A stretch of 64,000 nucleotides of DNA, from positions 434,001-498,000 of the forward strand of contig NZ_BAAAYO010000008.1 in NCBI RefSeq assembly GCF_039536325.1, written 5' to 3'. The DNA comes from Paenibacillus_AB hodogayensis. GTDB lineage: Bacteria > Bacillota > Bacilli > Paenibacillales > NBRC-103111. Below are positions 42,292 through 50,771 of this stretch, in pieces; position 1 is the first letter of the stretch, and each line of letters starts with the position of its first letter. Position numbers and translations under genes: made by a program. Below the pieces are notes generated by a model that had not been told where the DNA came from, made no database searches, and saw only the letters and a list, made by a program, of their open reading frames with translations.

Positions 42292-44646
42292 CTATAATTC
42301 CGCCGATTTGGCAGCTTGCGCCCGCTTGGACGCCGTCTGCTCGCGGAATTCGGTGGGGGTGAAGCCGGTCGATTTTTTGAAGATGCGGACAAAGCTGTTC
42401 AGATTCGTGTACCCGACTGCCCCGGCGATATCGAGCACTTTCAACCCGCTTTCCCCGAGCAGCGTCTTGGCTTTCTCCACGCGCAGTTGCAGCACGTAAT
42501 CGATGAAGTTGCCGCCCGTATGCTCCTTGAAAATCCGGCTCAAATGGTAGACGCTTTGCTTGCATTCGTCGGCCAGCAGGCTGAGGGAGAGATCGCTTCT
42601 TGCGTAGTGGTTCCTTATAAAATCGAGCATCGTCTCCACGACTTCATGTCGCTCCCGGTTGCCGCGACGCTCCGCGATCCGCCGGACGGCCTCGTCGAGC
42701 AAGCCGCCGATGCAGCTTTCCACCTCGTCGACCGTCTCGCACTGGCGGAGCGCTTCGAACGGCTGAGCTTCCTCTGGCGTAGGGGAAATGCGAATGTCCA
42801 TATCGTCCAGAGCCGCCATCACCCTCAGCATCAATTGGACGGCGAGCTGACGCACCATACCGGATGAGGCGCTCCATCCGGACAGCTCGGCAAACCAAGA
42901 CTGCGCCTGCCCCCGCGTCTTGTCCCGATCCGCCGCCTTGACGGCCGCCACGACGCCCTCGGTTCGGGCGAGCAGCCGGTACAGGCCGCTGCCGTCCTCC
43001 CGCTGTACGTCTTCGTAGCGGATCACCGTATTGCTCCCCATCATCATTTTGCAATCGAGCGCTTGCGACGACTCGGAGAAAGAGCGGCGAATATCGCCGA
43101 CCGTCCCGGCGACCGCACCGATTCCGATCGTCACCGTCCGCCCGAACCGATGCTCCGCCAGCTGCCGGATGCGTTCCGCCGCTTCGCAAGCCCGGGACAT
43201 GCAATCCGGCAGCGGCTCGCCGAAGCTCATAATCGCCGCGGTTACTCCGTTGCCCGTTTCGACCGCGATGCCGAGCCCTCCGGCGTTCATCCGTTCCTCG
43301 GCCGCCTGACACAACGCAGAGCGATCCGCCTGATCGTCTTCGGGCAATACCGCTTGCGATTTCCGGTCGAATGTCAGGCTCATGACGACGAACGAAGCCG
43401 CATGAAGCCGGCAGCCGATCGCATCCAGAGCCAGGAGCGGATTCTCATGCTTGCGAGCTCCGCTCAGCATATCCATGGCGAGACGCCATTTTACCGCCGG
43501 CTTGTGCTCGTTCATCTGCCGGAGCATTCGGTCGCAGTCCTCGATCATACCCGATACCGCTTCCTCGATGCGGGCCAGCCCGTCGTCGGGCTCCTCGCCT
43601 TTGCCAGCCCAGGGGCGGCGCGCTTGAAGCAGCTTGGACATGTTGCCCACGAGCCGGTTGACCGGTTTCAGCGTCCAACGATTGGCCGCCATAGCCGCCA
43701 AGCTCGCGAGGACGACCAACACGATGCAGACCGAAAGCAGCGCGTTGCGGAGATGCAGCAAACCTTCGTTGAGCAGCAGCTCCGGTACGGCGCTGACGAA
43801 CGTCCAGCCGGTGTAAGGGGACGTGTAGTAAAATATGTTGCTTCCGGCGCCGTCGATCGTTCTCCGGATCATCCCGGACTTGCTGTCGGACGGCACCGCC
43901 GCGATAGCGGGATCGCTTTGCCCGCTGCCGGCGAGCAGCCCCTTGTCGGCATGGCTTACGATCAAACCGTCGGCATTCACGATCGAGATCGACCCGGAGT
44001 TGGCGGATGCCGCTTCCCGAATCAGATCGTAAAGCGCTCTTTCCTGGAGATGTACGGCAATCGCGCCCTTGCGGTAACCGTCCGCATGAACGATCGGATA
44101 CGAGCGGACGAGCGTAATGACATGGCTGCCGATCCGGCCGGACAGCCCGACCGGGAGCAGTCGAGGCTCCAGCCAAGAAGCGAAGGCGGGAGAGCGCTCG
44201 AAATCCCGTACCCAGCCGTAACCGTCCGGCAGTTCACCTGCCGCGTTCCGACTGCTGCCGGAGGAAAGCCTGCGCTTGGCATAGGAATATAGCTCGACCG
44301 ACTGCAAGCGGGAGCTGCTGCCAAGCATGCCGTTCAGTCTCGGAGCAAGCCGGTCTTGCAAAAAAGCGGAATACTCCGCCGAAGAAGCGAAATCGCGCTC
44401 CATGAACTCCCATGCCTCCTTGGAGCGGAGCACCCCGATCGCCTCGTCGTCGATCGCGCGCAGCACGAGCGTTACTTTGCTGTCGACTTCCCGCAGGAGC
44501 GCCATATGGGCGCTTTGCACCTCGCGGTCCATATGGTCGTCGATAAGCCGGTACGAAACGGCGGCCGTCGCCGCTACGCCCAAGCCGAGCAGCAAGGAAA
44601 ACACGAGCCATGCGCGCCATCGATAGTCGATCAAGTATCGTAGCAT
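42292..44646 (-). CDS. Membrane-anchored AraC-family regulator with Cache-like sensor domain
   Basis: A 784-residue regulator of the type common in Paenibacillaceae next to sugar transport genes. Membrane helix at about 12-33, extracellular Cache-like domain (35-300, ending YYTSPYTGWTFVSAVPELLL), second helix (about 300-325), HAMP-like and regulatory region (with FGRTVTIGIGAVAGTVGDIR, as in degenerate GGDEF-like domains), and a C-terminal pair of HTH units (LSLSLLADECKQSVYHLSRI, VLDIAGAVGYTNLNSFVRIF, FTPTEFRE). It probably senses an extracellular sugar and activates the solute-binding genes around it. It starts 115 bases downstream of the first solute-binding gene. Confidence 0.9.
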   Translation of the reverse strand: MLRYLIDYRWRAWLVFSLLLGLGVAATAAVSYRLIDDHMDREVQSAHMALLREVDSKVTLVLRAIDDEAIGVLRSKEAWEFMERDFASSAEYSAFLQDRLAPRLNGMLGSSSRLQSVELYSYAKRRLSSGSSRNAAGELPDGYGWVRDFERSPAFASWLEPRLLPVGLSGRIGSHVITLVRSYPIVHADGYRKGAIAVHLQERALYDLIREAASANSGSISIVNADGLIVSHADKGLLAGSGQSDPAIAAVPSDSKSGMIRRTIDGAGSNIFYYTSPYTGWTFVSAVPELLLNEGLLHLRNALLSVCIVLVVLASLAAMAANRWTLKPVNRLVGNMSKLLQARRPWAGKGEEPDDGLARIEEAVSGMIEDCDRMLRQMNEHKPAVKWRLAMDMLSGARKHENPLLALDAIGCRLHAASFVVMSLTFDRKSQAVLPEDDQADRSALCQAAEERMNAGGLGIAVETGNGVTAAIMSFGEPLPDCMSRACEAAERIRQLAEHRFGRTVTIGIGAVAGTVGDIRRSFSESSQALDCKMMMGSNTVIRYEDVQREDGSGLYRLLARTEGVVAAVKAADRDKTRGQAQSWFAELSGWSASSGMVRQLAVQLMLRVMAALDDMDIRISPTPEEAQPFEALRQCETVDEVESCIGGLLDEAVRRIAERRGNRERHEVVETMLDFIRNHYARSDLSLSLLADECKQSVYHLSRIFKEHTGGNFIDYVLQLRVEKAKTLLGESGLKVLDIAGAVGYTNLNSFVRIFKKSTGFTPTEFREQTASKRAQAAKSAEL

Positions 44647-44760
44647 CCTGTCACTCCCTCTGTCCGAAGTCGGCGAATGCGGCGGAGGAACAGCCGCGCT
44701 AGCAGGGTTGCTCCCAAAAACTCTTGAGTTATGGTGCTCGGGCGCTGCGAAGGCTTCCCG

Positions 44761-46344
44761 TCAAGGCCGTAGAAGGCCCTTCGTCCGCTCGAAGCCGTCC
44801 CTATTGCGCTCGTACCACTGCTGCGCCAGACGGTCGACTTGTTCGCCGCCGGCATCGCGCCACTCGCGGCGCATCTGCTCAAGCGCTTCCCCCGGCGTCA
44901 GCTCGCCGGTCACAATCGCTGCGGTGCGAATGTCCGAAAGCCTCGGCCCGACTGCTCCGAACGCATCGCCGATGGCGGCCATATTGGGCGAATACGGAAT
45001 GTCGCGGCGAAACGGATAACGCAGCGCGGTTTCCAGCGATTGCGCAAGCAGCCCCGCCCAGCGCCGGGATACCGCATCCGGAGCGGCTCCGGCAATCAGC
45101 CCTTCCGGCCGGAACGACGCCGCGCTGTCGCGCACGATCGCATATTCGCCGGCATAAGCGGCCTCCCGCCTGAACTTGTCGGCGTCAATCGTTTGCGGCA
45201 CTCCGTCGACGAGCCGGTAATGCTCGTTCTCGAACCCGTGCAGCAGCGTAAACCAGCCCTTCTCCATCATCCAATCGAGATAGCGGACCGCCGCCTCCGG
45301 ATCGCTCGCGTGCTTGTTCAGAGCGACATAGATGAACGCCGGCGTCTCCTGGTACATGCCCATATGGCCGTACTTCGTCGCGAACGGCTCCAGCGGAACG
45401 GGATCGGCCTCCGGCACATGCCCGAGCAGTTCCAGCATGCTGGAGGAGACGGCTGGACCGTAATTGCCGATCAGCACCCCGGTCCTGCCCTCGGTCCAGG
45501 CCGTCATGGAACGCTGCATATCGGTATCCGTCAAATACTCCCGGTCGATATACCCGTTCGCGTACAGCTTCCGCTCGAACGCCAGCTCGTCGACTACCCG
45601 ATCGACGAAGCGGGCGTTCGTCATCGTTCCGTTCTCCACATACCATTGCGTCGGATGTGTCGCGTACAGCGCCTGGAACACGTGGGCATAGTGCGCATAT
45701 AACGACAAGACGGGAGCCTCCGCCGGACCGGCCAGCCCGCTGTCCCGAAATGCCTGAAGCACGGCAAAAAACTCCTCTTCCGTCGAAGGCGCTTTCATTC
45801 CTACGCGCTCCAGCCAATCCCGGCGAATCCATAAGCCGCCGTTGGCCATGGCATCGGGCGTGCGCCGCGTCGTAATCGCGTACAGCCGGCCGTCGAACGT
45901 CATATACGGCGCCAAGTCCGGATTATTGGCGATGTAGCTTTTAACGACGGTGCTGTACTTGTCTATGTATTCGTCCAACGGCTGAACGACTCCCTGGGCG
46001 ACGAGCGTCCCGATGTAGTTGCGGTCGTACTCCCAGATCAGATCGGGAGCGGCTCCGGCCGCAATGAGCCTGTTCAGCTTCTCGCCGGCCTGGTTGCGCG
46101 GCACCGGTACGATTTTCAAGCCGATGCCGGACTGCTCCTCGATCCATTTCGTCCAGCGGTTATGCTCGTAGCTGCCTTCGCTCTCGGACACTTCGCCCCG
46201 GTCCAGCATCGCGACGCTGACCTGCGGGAACCGGACAGGCGGCCGTTCGACCCCGGGCGAGAACAGCCCGCATGCGGATAAGAGCAGCAGCGGGCAAAGC
46301 AGCGCGAGAACGGCGGTGCAGGCAGCTCTACCGGGAAGCCGCAT
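44761..46344 (-). CDS. ABC transporter solute-binding lipoprotein (LplA-like, large)
   Basis: A 527-residue lipoprotein with signal MRLPGRAACTAVLALLCPLL and lipobox LSAC (Cys 25). The mature domain resembles LplA-type binding proteins for oligosaccharides: SYEHNRWTKWIEEQSGIGLK at the start, AAGAAPDLIWEYDRNYIGTL, then TTRRTPDAMANGGLWIRRDW and late SDPEAAVRYLDWMMEKGW. ATG 46344 has AAGGAG 6 bases upstream; an ATG at 46359 is possible. LplA-type proteins normally pair with LplB and YtcP permeases, which are missing here. It follows the GntR/LacI regulator by 73 bases. Confidence 0.87.
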   Translation of the reverse strand: MRLPGRAACTAVLALLCPLLLLSACGLFSPGVERPPVRFPQVSVAMLDRGEVSESEGSYEHNRWTKWIEEQSGIGLKIVPVPRNQAGEKLNRLIAAGAAPDLIWEYDRNYIGTLVAQGVVQPLDEYIDKYSTVVKSYIANNPDLAPYMTFDGRLYAITTRRTPDAMANGGLWIRRDWLERVGMKAPSTEEEFFAVLQAFRDSGLAGPAEAPVLSLYAHYAHVFQALYATHPTQWYVENGTMTNARFVDRVVDELAFERKLYANGYIDREYLTDTDMQRSMTAWTEGRTGVLIGNYGPAVSSSMLELLGHVPEADPVPLEPFATKYGHMGMYQETPAFIYVALNKHASDPEAAVRYLDWMMEKGWFTLLHGFENEHYRLVDGVPQTIDADKFRREAAYAGEYAIVRDSAASFRPEGLIAGAAPDAVSRRWAGLLAQSLETALRYPFRRDIPYSPNMAAIGDAFGAVGPRLSDIRTAAIVTGELTPGEALEQMRREWRDAGGEQVDRLAQQWYERNRDGFERTKGLLRP

Positions 46345-46417
46345 CGGTTTCTCCTTCATCGGTCCGCCCCCCTGCAAGTACAGTCGTAGTATGCCGCCTG
46401 CGCGGTCGTCAGTCCGC

Positions 46418-47560
46418 TCAGTCTTCCCTCCGGGCCGTCGATTGACGCAGCACGAGGCGCGTCGGCAGCAGCACCTTTTTGCGTTCCTGCAGCGGGTTGC
46501 TCATCACGGATAAGAGCAGCTTTGCCGCTTCCGTCCCTATCTCGTGCTCCTGCTGCACAACGCATGTCGGCGGGACGCGCGAAAACGCGGAAAATTCGTA
46601 GTCGTCAAAAATGATCACGGAAAGCTGCTCGGGCACCCGAATGCCCAACTCTTCGGCCGCGCCCAATACGGCCAGACCGCTCGCCACCGTGGCCGCGAAT
46701 ACCGCAGTGACCGATCTGTTGCGTTCCAGAAACGAACGAACGACCGTCTTCGTCTCCGGCGTCGCCCCGTCCTGCTCCCGGCCGGCCATCAGCTCGTATA
46801 GGCAGCGCTGGTAATCGATCGGAATCTGATGCTTCATCAGCGCCCGTTCGTACCCGTTCAGCCGATCCTCCAAGCTGGTCGTCGTCTTCCCGTGGACCGA
46901 TACGTAGGCTATCTCCGAATGGCCTTGCTCGATCAAATACGTAACCGCCTCATAAGCTCCACCGGCATGGTCGGAGCATACGCAGTTCGTCTCCACGCCG
47001 CGCAAATAACGGTCGATCACGACGACCGGAAATTTATTGAGCGAAAGCCGCAGCAGCTCTTCGCTGTACGACTCGCCGTCGACCGGAAAAATGAGGATGC
47101 CCTTGATGCCCATCCTTACGCACTCCTGCAAAATGCCCCGCTCGCGCTCCCGGTTGTTCAGCGAAGAGCGGTACACGATCTGGTAGCCTCGCTCGGACAG
47201 CTGTTCCTCGGCTCCGGCCATGATGCGCGCGGTCAACGAGCCGCTGACAGAGGGGGCGATGAACATGACGAGCTTAAGGAGTGGAGCGCCGGGCTGCTCC
47301 TCTTCCCCCGGGACATCCCGCTGCTCGGTAACCGCCGGGGCGATAAATGTACCTTTGCCTTGGACACGGTAGACAAGCCCTTCCTCGACAAGTTCGGAAA
47401 GCGCTTTCTTTATCGTAAACCGGCTCACCTCGAATTGATCGGCCAGCACCGCCTCTGTGGGCAGCTGATCGTTGGCCCGCCACTGGTCCCGTTGAATTTG
47501 TTCGAGAATGTAGCTGCGAATCTGGGAATAAAGAGGAATGCGTTTCGCTTCATGCTTCAC
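46418..47560 (-). CDS. GntR-type HTH / LacI-type sensor regulator (AraR-like architecture)
   Basis: A 380-residue regulator. Residues 5-75 are a GntR winged helix (LPTEAVLADQFEVSRFTIKK, EEGLVYRVQGKGTFIA). From about residue 95 a periplasmic-binding-protein-like domain of the LacI family follows (MAGAEEQLSERGYQIVYRSS, GILIFPVDGESY, FPVVVIDRYLRG, FDDYEFSAFSRVPPTCVVQQ). The same fusion occurs in AraR, the arabinose repressor, and related sugar regulators. GTG 47560 puts the HTH at the usual distance; GGAGG lies 11 bases upstream. It heads the cluster of two solute-binding proteins and should respond to the sugar they import. Confidence 0.88.
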   Translation of the reverse strand: MKHEAKRIPLYSQIRSYILEQIQRDQWRANDQLPTEAVLADQFEVSRFTIKKALSELVEEGLVYRVQGKGTFIAPAVTEQRDVPGEEEQPGAPLLKLVMFIAPSVSGSLTARIMAGAEEQLSERGYQIVYRSSLNNRERERGILQECVRMGIKGILIFPVDGESYSEELLRLSLNKFPVVVIDRYLRGVETNCVCSDHAGGAYEAVTYLIEQGHSEIAYVSVHGKTTTSLEDRLNGYERALMKHQIPIDYQRCLYELMAGREQDGATPETKTVVRSFLERNRSVTAVFAATVASGLAVLGAAEELGIRVPEQLSVIIFDDYEFSAFSRVPPTCVVQQEHEIGTEAAKLLLSVMSNPLQERKKVLLPTRLVLRQSTARRED

Positions 47561-47998
47561 TGCCGCTTGAGCCTCCGTTCTGAATAACGCCTGTGCGACC
47601 AGTGTATCATATAGAAATACCAATATACAACTTATTTCTGCCCTTTCCCCTTTAAAAAGGATTTCAGAAACAGGTGAACGGGAAGCGGGTTTCGTCCAAA
47701 TCTCGGCCATATTAGGCTTCCGAGCAGCACAACAGGTCTATCCGATTAAAATAAAGCAATGCCCTCTCCTTTGATATATTTATATATTGACATAAAAATA
47801 ACTACATTCATTACATTAATTAAATATTTAGCAATCTAACATATAAGACGGAAATGCAGAAGCAAGACGGGGAGCCGACAGCGCCCGGGTGAACCAACAA
47901 GCGCACATGCGTCGGCTTGCCCGGTCGTCCGTCACCTTTGTGCGCCATTGACCGCAAACCTGCAACGCCTAACCGCGCGCAGGATCTTCGTGCGGCGG
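47561..47998. other. Gene-free, partly AT-rich intergenic region
   Basis: No convincing gene on either strand; the 86-codon minus-strand frame has no ribosome binding site and unusual composition. The centre (47760-47850) is very AT-rich and contains a TTGACA near 47788, but no plus-strand gene follows it. Confidence 0.5.
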
Positions 47999-50044
47999 TC
48001 AGCGCGGCACAAAAAAATGGCTTTCCAGTTCTTCCGCCGGCAAAGGGTGGCTGAAGTAGTAGCCCTGAATGTCCCGGCAATCGTTATGCATCAGAATGTC
48101 CAGCTGCTCCTTCGTTTCGATGCCCTCGGCGATCACAAGCATATTCAAATGTTGGGCAAGCGTAATGATCGTGGCTACGATGGCTTTGTCGTTGTCGTTT
48201 TGGGCGATATCCTTCACGAAGGAACGGTCGATCTTGATTTTATCGATCGGAAAATGCTTCAAGTAGCTGAGCGAGCTGTAGCCCGTCCCGAAATCGTCCA
48301 GGCTGATCCGCACGCCCAAAGCGTTCAAATCCTTCAAAATTTCCACCGACACAGCAGCATTCACCATCATGCTCTCGGTAATTTCCAGTTCCAAATATTG
48401 CGGCGGCAGCCCCGTCTCCTCCAAAATGGCGCGGATGTAGGAAACAAGCTGGGGCTGGTGAAATTGCTGGGAAGACAGGTTGACGGCTACCGGGATTAGC
48501 GGCCCCCCGTTGTCATGCCAGCTTTTCATTTGGCGGCACGCTTCGCGCAGCACCCAAGTGCCGATCTCGTAGATCAGTCCCGCTTCCTCGGCAATCGGCA
48601 GGAATACGGCCGGGGGCAAAATACCCTTCGTGGGATGATTCCAGCGAATGAGCGCCTCGACGCCGGTCATCGTCCGGGAAGGAGCGTCCATCTGCGGCTG
48701 GTAATACAAAATCAGCTCGTTGGCAGCGATGGCCGTACGCAAGCGCGCTTCCAGCTCCAGCTTTTCCTGAAGCTTCTCATGCAGCTTTTTGGAATAAAAA
48801 CCGAAATCGCTTTTGCCGCTTTTTTTGATCTCGTACATAGCCGCGTCGGCGTTTTTCAGCAGTTGTACCGCATCTTCCCCATCGGTCGGATAGGAGGCGA
48901 TGCCCATGCTCGCCGTCACATAAAAATTTTGCTCCTTTAAACGGAACGGCTGCTCGATCACCTTCGTGATGCGTTTCGCCGCCTCCGTCATCCGCTCGTC
49001 GTCCATACCGTCGAACAGCAGCGTGAACTCGTCGCCCCCCATCCGGGCCAGTAAAGCGTCGCTTCCGGTCAGATGATCTTGCAGCCGTCTCGCCATTTCT
49101 TGCAAAAACATATCTCCGTATGTATGCCCAAGCGAATCGTTAATATGCTTGAAACGGTCAACATCGATCAGCATGACCGAGAAACGGGCGCTCCTGCTGC
49201 GGGCTTCTTCGATTTTGGCGGAAATATCCAGATTAAACCGTCTGCGGTTCGGCAATCCGGTCAAGGCATCATGATACGCCATATGCCTCATCTCCCGCTC
49301 TACCTGCTTGCGGGCAGTAATATTGCGGGCGACGGTCAGCACGGCCGGCTCCCCGTCATACGTGATGGCGCGGCTCATCACTTCGACGTCGAACGAATCC
49401 CCCTGGTAGTTGATCATCGTAATTTCCGCAAGCTCGGCCCTCAAGCCCGTCTCCAACGTATAGCTAATGCGCGACATAACCAGATCGCGGTGTTCCGGCG
49501 CCACGAAACGGAGGATCGGCTCGCCGATCAGCTGCTCCTGCCGCCCTCCCAGCGTATCCTCGCCGACATTGTTCACGAAGACGATCCGCATCCCCTTGAA
49601 AATGACGATAATGTCGACGTAAACGTCGATGAGCTGGTGGTATCTCGTCACGATTTCTCGCGCCGCCACGCGCTGCTGAACCGCCTCCGTCTGATCGCGT
49701 ATGAAGATATGCCGCCCTCCGCGGACGTCTCCTTCGCGATCCTCGAGCAACCGGACTTCCCAGACAAGCGTCGCCCCTTTGTCGTCGTACACGTTCAGCG
49801 GAATTCCGGGCGAGATCAGCTCCGAATTGTCCCACTGGCTGCAGCATTGCTCCCATAGCGCGGCATGCTCGCCTTCCAGCAGGCTGGCGAACGTTTCCCC
49901 AATATGCAATCTGGAAAGCGAGCGCTTCCGGGCCTCTCTTGCTTTTCCGTTCATCCCGGTAATCGATCCGCTCCCGTCGATCGTCACAATCGCCTCCGGA
50001 TACCCCTCATAACCGGCCAGAAACGTATCCCGCCGTTTCCCCAT
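47999..50044 (-). CDS. PAS-GGDEF-EAL cyclic-di-GMP turnover protein
   Basis: A 681-residue soluble signalling protein: two PAS-like domains (about 10-125 and 130-250, the second with QLIGEPILRFVAPEHRDLVM), a diguanylate cyclase domain with the intact motif MGGDEF, and a phosphodiesterase domain with VEALIRWNHP (EAL) and DDFGTGYSSLSYLKHFPID. Both active-site motifs look complete, so it could make or break c-di-GMP; family knowledge says one activity usually dominates. ATG 50044 follows GGGAGAGG. It is monocistronic as far as can be seen. The gap 50045-50337 shows no gene. Confidence 0.9.
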   Translation of the reverse strand: MGKRRDTFLAGYEGYPEAIVTIDGSGSITGMNGKAREARKRSLSRLHIGETFASLLEGEHAALWEQCCSQWDNSELISPGIPLNVYDDKGATLVWEVRLLEDREGDVRGGRHIFIRDQTEAVQQRVAAREIVTRYHQLIDVYVDIIVIFKGMRIVFVNNVGEDTLGGRQEQLIGEPILRFVAPEHRDLVMSRISYTLETGLRAELAEITMINYQGDSFDVEVMSRAITYDGEPAVLTVARNITARKQVEREMRHMAYHDALTGLPNRRRFNLDISAKIEEARSRSARFSVMLIDVDRFKHINDSLGHTYGDMFLQEMARRLQDHLTGSDALLARMGGDEFTLLFDGMDDERMTEAAKRITKVIEQPFRLKEQNFYVTASMGIASYPTDGEDAVQLLKNADAAMYEIKKSGKSDFGFYSKKLHEKLQEKLELEARLRTAIAANELILYYQPQMDAPSRTMTGVEALIRWNHPTKGILPPAVFLPIAEEAGLIYEIGTWVLREACRQMKSWHDNGGPLIPVAVNLSSQQFHQPQLVSYIRAILEETGLPPQYLELEITESMMVNAAVSVEILKDLNALGVRISLDDFGTGYSSLSYLKHFPIDKIKIDRSFVKDIAQNDNDKAIVATIITLAQHLNMLVIAEGIETKEQLDILMHNDCRDIQGYYFSHPLPAEELESHFFVPR

Positions 50045-50337
50045 GAAACCCTCTCCCTGCTTATGCGCATTCAGCCTTCTGCCGTTGCCACACGTTCCGA
50101 TGCAGCTACCTAAGTATATATATACCATTAAAGCCTTTTTTGAAATAGGACTTAACGGCAAAATCTCGCAATCTGGTCCCATTGTATACTATATAATGGA
50201 AATAGTCGATAAATATAGAAAATCAAAAACACCGTATCCGTTCCAGACTGGAAGCCCGGCCGAACGGAATCCCGGCTTCGGCACCTGTACCGGCACAGAC
50301 CGTCCCAGCGGGCTCTTGGATCATAAGCCGGACGGGC

Positions 50338-50376
50338 AAAAAGCCCCCGCCGCCTAAGCCTGAGCGGACGGGGACT
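50338..50376 (-). terminator. Terminator after the SpoVIF-like gene
   Basis: On the minus strand AGTCCCCGTC pairs with GGCGGGGGCT (G-U pairs included) and TTTTT follows, 10 bases past the stop. Confidence 0.7.
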
Positions 50377-50385
50377 TCTCGACGA

Positions 50386-50676
50386 TTATGTACGGAACGC
50401 CTTCCACAGCTTGATCAGATGCAGCGTATTGCCCGGATCGACCTTCAAGTCGAGCACCATCTGCACGATTTGCTTTGCCAGGCTTTCCGAAACCGGCTCG
50501 TGGAGCGCCTTCGTCATTTTGCCAAGCAGCGCGCGAACTTTGGCCCGATCTTGCAGGTCCGCCTTGGTCACGTTCTCGAGTATCGCCTTCACCTGGTTTT
50601 TCGTGTCGGGATGCTTCAACTTCTTTTTGATGCGCTCTACCAGCTCGCGCGGAATTCCGTACCGCTCATAGTTCAA
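50386..50676 (-). CDS. spoVIF: Stage VI sporulation protein F-like (SpoVIF/YjcC)
   Basis: A small basic protein of 96 residues (begins MNYERYGIPRELVERIKKKL). The second half, KVRALLGKMTKALHEPVSES then LAKQIVQMVLDLKVDPGN, follows the pattern of SpoVIF, which is needed for spore coat assembly and GerE function in B. subtilis. TTG 50676 has GGGAGGTG 7 bases upstream, better than any ATG. It follows recG by 95 bases on the same strand and ends at a terminator. The match is from memory of the family and the protein is short, so the name is provisional. Confidence 0.6.
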   Translation of the reverse strand: MNYERYGIPRELVERIKKKLKHPDTKNQVKAILENVTKADLQDRAKVRALLGKMTKALHEPVSESLAKQIVQMVLDLKVDPGNTLHLIKLWKAFRT

Positions 50677-50771
50677 CACCGCACACCTCCCAAGGTCGTC
50701 TCTTTCCATTGTATGCGGGGGGTGGCGGCGTTTTGCCCATGATCGCAATCGTTTTGAAGCTCCAAGACATC

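Noticed and set aside
47820..48080. 86-codon minus-strand frame downstream of the GGDEF-EAL gene
   Set aside because: Overlaps the end of that gene in another frame, unusual composition, no start signal.
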